This document shows positions 28,873-29,763 of a stretch of DNA of 29,763 nt, piece after piece. Numbering within the stretch: the stretch's first letter is position 1; each line of letters starts with the position of its first letter. Source of the DNA: a virus. The translations under genes were made by a program, and so were the position numbers. The stretch spans positions 1-29,763 of IMG/VR virus record IMGVR_UViG_3300022562_001635; one strand, written 5' to 3'. Below the pieces are notes generated by a model. The model was not told the origin of the DNA. It made no database searches and was given only the letters and a program-made list of their open reading frames with translations.

Positions 28873-29539
28873 GGAGCCGCTCCTTTATCGCGTTCCTTAT
28901 CGCGCAAACCTCTTGCGGAGTATACATGTATTTTACAAGACGAAAACTGTCTGCATACTCTTTTACATCGTCTTTATTTTTTTTCTGTACTTTTTGCAAA
29001 ATAGAATCTAAAGTAAGATATGCAGATGGAAGTGCCCACCATGGAATTTGTGGAGGATCCCATTTAAAGGATGGATGTTTGTCTTTTTTTGGACAGACGT
29101 AAAAAGCCCCTCTCCCGTCTTGCACGTCATATACCGTCGCATATGACTCATTAAGGCTGTAAAGATATCTACCAATGCCCCACTGTACAGCAGCTCGTTT
29201 CATTGCTCCAGACAACCCACCCTTAATAGCCTCAAATTGTGTGTTTTCTGCCCCGTCCTCTTTTGTTAGCCATCGCGAAAATATTGCGTTTTTTTCTGAA
29301 TCAAATTCACGAATAAAAAGTGAAAGCGCGCAGATAACGCCACCTTCTGGTCCTGCCTTAAATTCATTTTTCCAGTTTTCTGGCCCTACAACGTCGTCAA
29401 GTCGGTCTTGAATTGCTCTATTGTCCACGTATGCAAGACATTTTGCCCACAACGATCCATCTTTTTTTATACCAACCTGAGAAATTCTCCATTCAAGATC
29501 GCACTCTGGAAAAGGTTTTTTTAATTCTATCAAATTCAT
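28865..29539 (-). CDS. Rad52/Rad22-like single-strand annealing protein
   Basis: 224 residues; AGAGGTG lies just upstream of the ATG. The Rad52 signature is clear: LEWRISQVGIKKDGSLWAKC and YVDNRAIQDRLDDVVGPENW, then the basic helix region GGLSGAMKRAAVQWGIGRYLY. It anneals complementary single strands after exonuclease processing. It is the first gene of the minus-strand block and lies divergently from the early plus-strand operon, with about 130 bp between its start and the early promoter. No clear promoter of its own was found there: a TTGACC is present but badly spaced from any -10. Confidence 0.9.
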   Translation of the reverse strand: MNLIELKKPFPECDLEWRISQVGIKKDGSLWAKCLAYVDNRAIQDRLDDVVGPENWKNEFKAGPEGGVICALSLFIREFDSEKNAIFSRWLTKEDGAENTQFEAIKGGLSGAMKRAAVQWGIGRYLYSLNESYATVYDVQDGRGAFYVCPKKDKHPSFKWDPPQIPWWALPSAYLTLDSILQKVQKKNKDDVKEYADSFRLVKYMYTPQEVCAIRNAIKERLHV

Positions 29540-29666
29540 ATCTCACCTCTTTGTAAATATTAATACACTGTGCATTGCGTAAGGAAAAGGTCAAGGATTT
29601 AATAAAGAAAAATAAAGAAAAAAAAACAAAAATAACTGTTTTTTCTGTCTTTTTCTGTTTTTTTTG

Positions 29667-29695
29667 TTGACAAAATATAATACTGGATGTATATT
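29667..29695 (+). promoter_or_regulatory. Consensus sigma70-type promoter for the early genes
   Basis: TTGACA at 29667-29672, a 17-bp spacer and TATATT at 29690-29695. It lies about 35 bp upstream of the start codon at base 25 after circularisation and is the only strong candidate reading into the early plus-strand block. An imperfect dyad (TATAATAC, then GTATATTATA) covers the spacer and -10 and could be an operator. The segment carrying this promoter is absent from the other repeat copy. Confidence 0.75.
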
Positions 29696-29703
29696 ATATA
29701 TAT

Positions 29704-29763
29704 CAAAAGATAAAAGAGGTAACAAAAATGAAAAAATTAGTAATCTACAAAAGCCACAAAATA
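29704..29763. repeat. Terminal overlap identical to bases 1-60
   Basis: The last 60 bases equal the first 60 exactly, starting in the 5' leader of the 54-aa gene and ending inside its coding sequence. The break falls within a gene, so this is most simply the overlap left when a circular or circularly permuted genome is assembled as a linear contig. Joining the ends gives a 29,703-bp molecule. A real short terminal repeat cutting through a gene is less likely, and the SPP1/P22-type terminase, portal and coat genes fit headful packaging of permuted DNA. Confidence 0.9.

Larger units (their letters stand above)
29621..29763 (+). repeat. Inverted repeat unit, copy 1 (first part, continues at 1-252)
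   Basis: An A/T-rich leader with three CTG-plus-T-tract iterations (29636-29666), a 36-bp promoter-bearing segment (29668-29703) and the start of the 54-aa gene. The unit continues across the contig junction to base 252. Except for the 36-bp segment, the reverse complement of 27432-27728 matches it almost base for base up to the ribozyme arms. The two copies point away from each other and enclose the rad52-exonuclease-ssb genes. Confidence 0.9.

Noticed and set aside
29541-29620. Promoter for rad52 on the minus strand
   Set aside because: TTGACC is present but the nearest -10-like TATTAA is about 23 bp away, and better-spaced alternatives are poor. A promoter must exist, but it cannot be placed with confidence.

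Overview
The window is a complete, circularly closed genome of a tailed, siphovirus-like phage. Its last 60 bases repeat its first 60 exactly, so the unique length is 29,703 bp and the ends join. The DNA is AT-rich, genes are tightly packed with ATGA-type overlaps, and nearly every start has an AGAGGT or AAGGAG type ribosome binding site, which suggests a low-GC bacterial host. The host cannot be named from the sequence. I found no integrase, no clear repressor, no tRNA and no recognisable peptidoglycan endolysin.

Early plus-strand block (promoter at 29667-29695, running through the junction to 8654): a 54-aa gene followed by a hammerhead ribozyme, small regulators including an AT-hook/ribbon-helix-helix-like protein, and then a gene-free region (1029-1525) full of RNA structures, promoters, operator-like palindromes and terminators. 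Next come a lambda O-like replication initiator with four iterons inside its coding sequence, flavin-dependent thymidylate synthase ThyX, a DnaB-like helicase, nucleases (VRR-NUC, HNH), a NrdD C-terminus-like mini-protein, several tiny genes, a Gly/Tyr/Ser-repeat protein, a zinc-ribbon lipase-like hydrolase and a MazG-like protein. The block ends at a strong terminator (8701-8725).

Late plus-strand block (promoter at 8766-8794, running to 27194): small and large terminase, DNA adenine methylase, SPP1-type portal, MuF minor head protein, scaffold, P22-like coat, connectors, tail completion proteins, tail tube, tail assembly chaperones with a -1 frameshift signal, tape measure, tail tip and fibre genes. 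An internal promoter precedes the scaffold and coat genes.

Minus-strand block (29539 down to 27262): Rad52-like annealing protein, PD-(D/E)XK exonuclease and SSB, which together form a single-strand annealing recombination module. They are followed by a second copy of the 54-aa gene plus hammerhead ribozyme and then a Cys-rich mini-protein. A 14-bp perfect hairpin separates this block from the late genes.

The most striking feature is a roughly 300-bp unit (54-aa gene plus type II hammerhead ribozyme) present twice as an inverted repeat flanking the recombination module. The two genes are almost identical, but the ribozyme arms have diverged with compensatory changes, including in a predicted loop pseudoknot. 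One copy carries a consensus promoter; the other lacks exactly that 36-bp segment.
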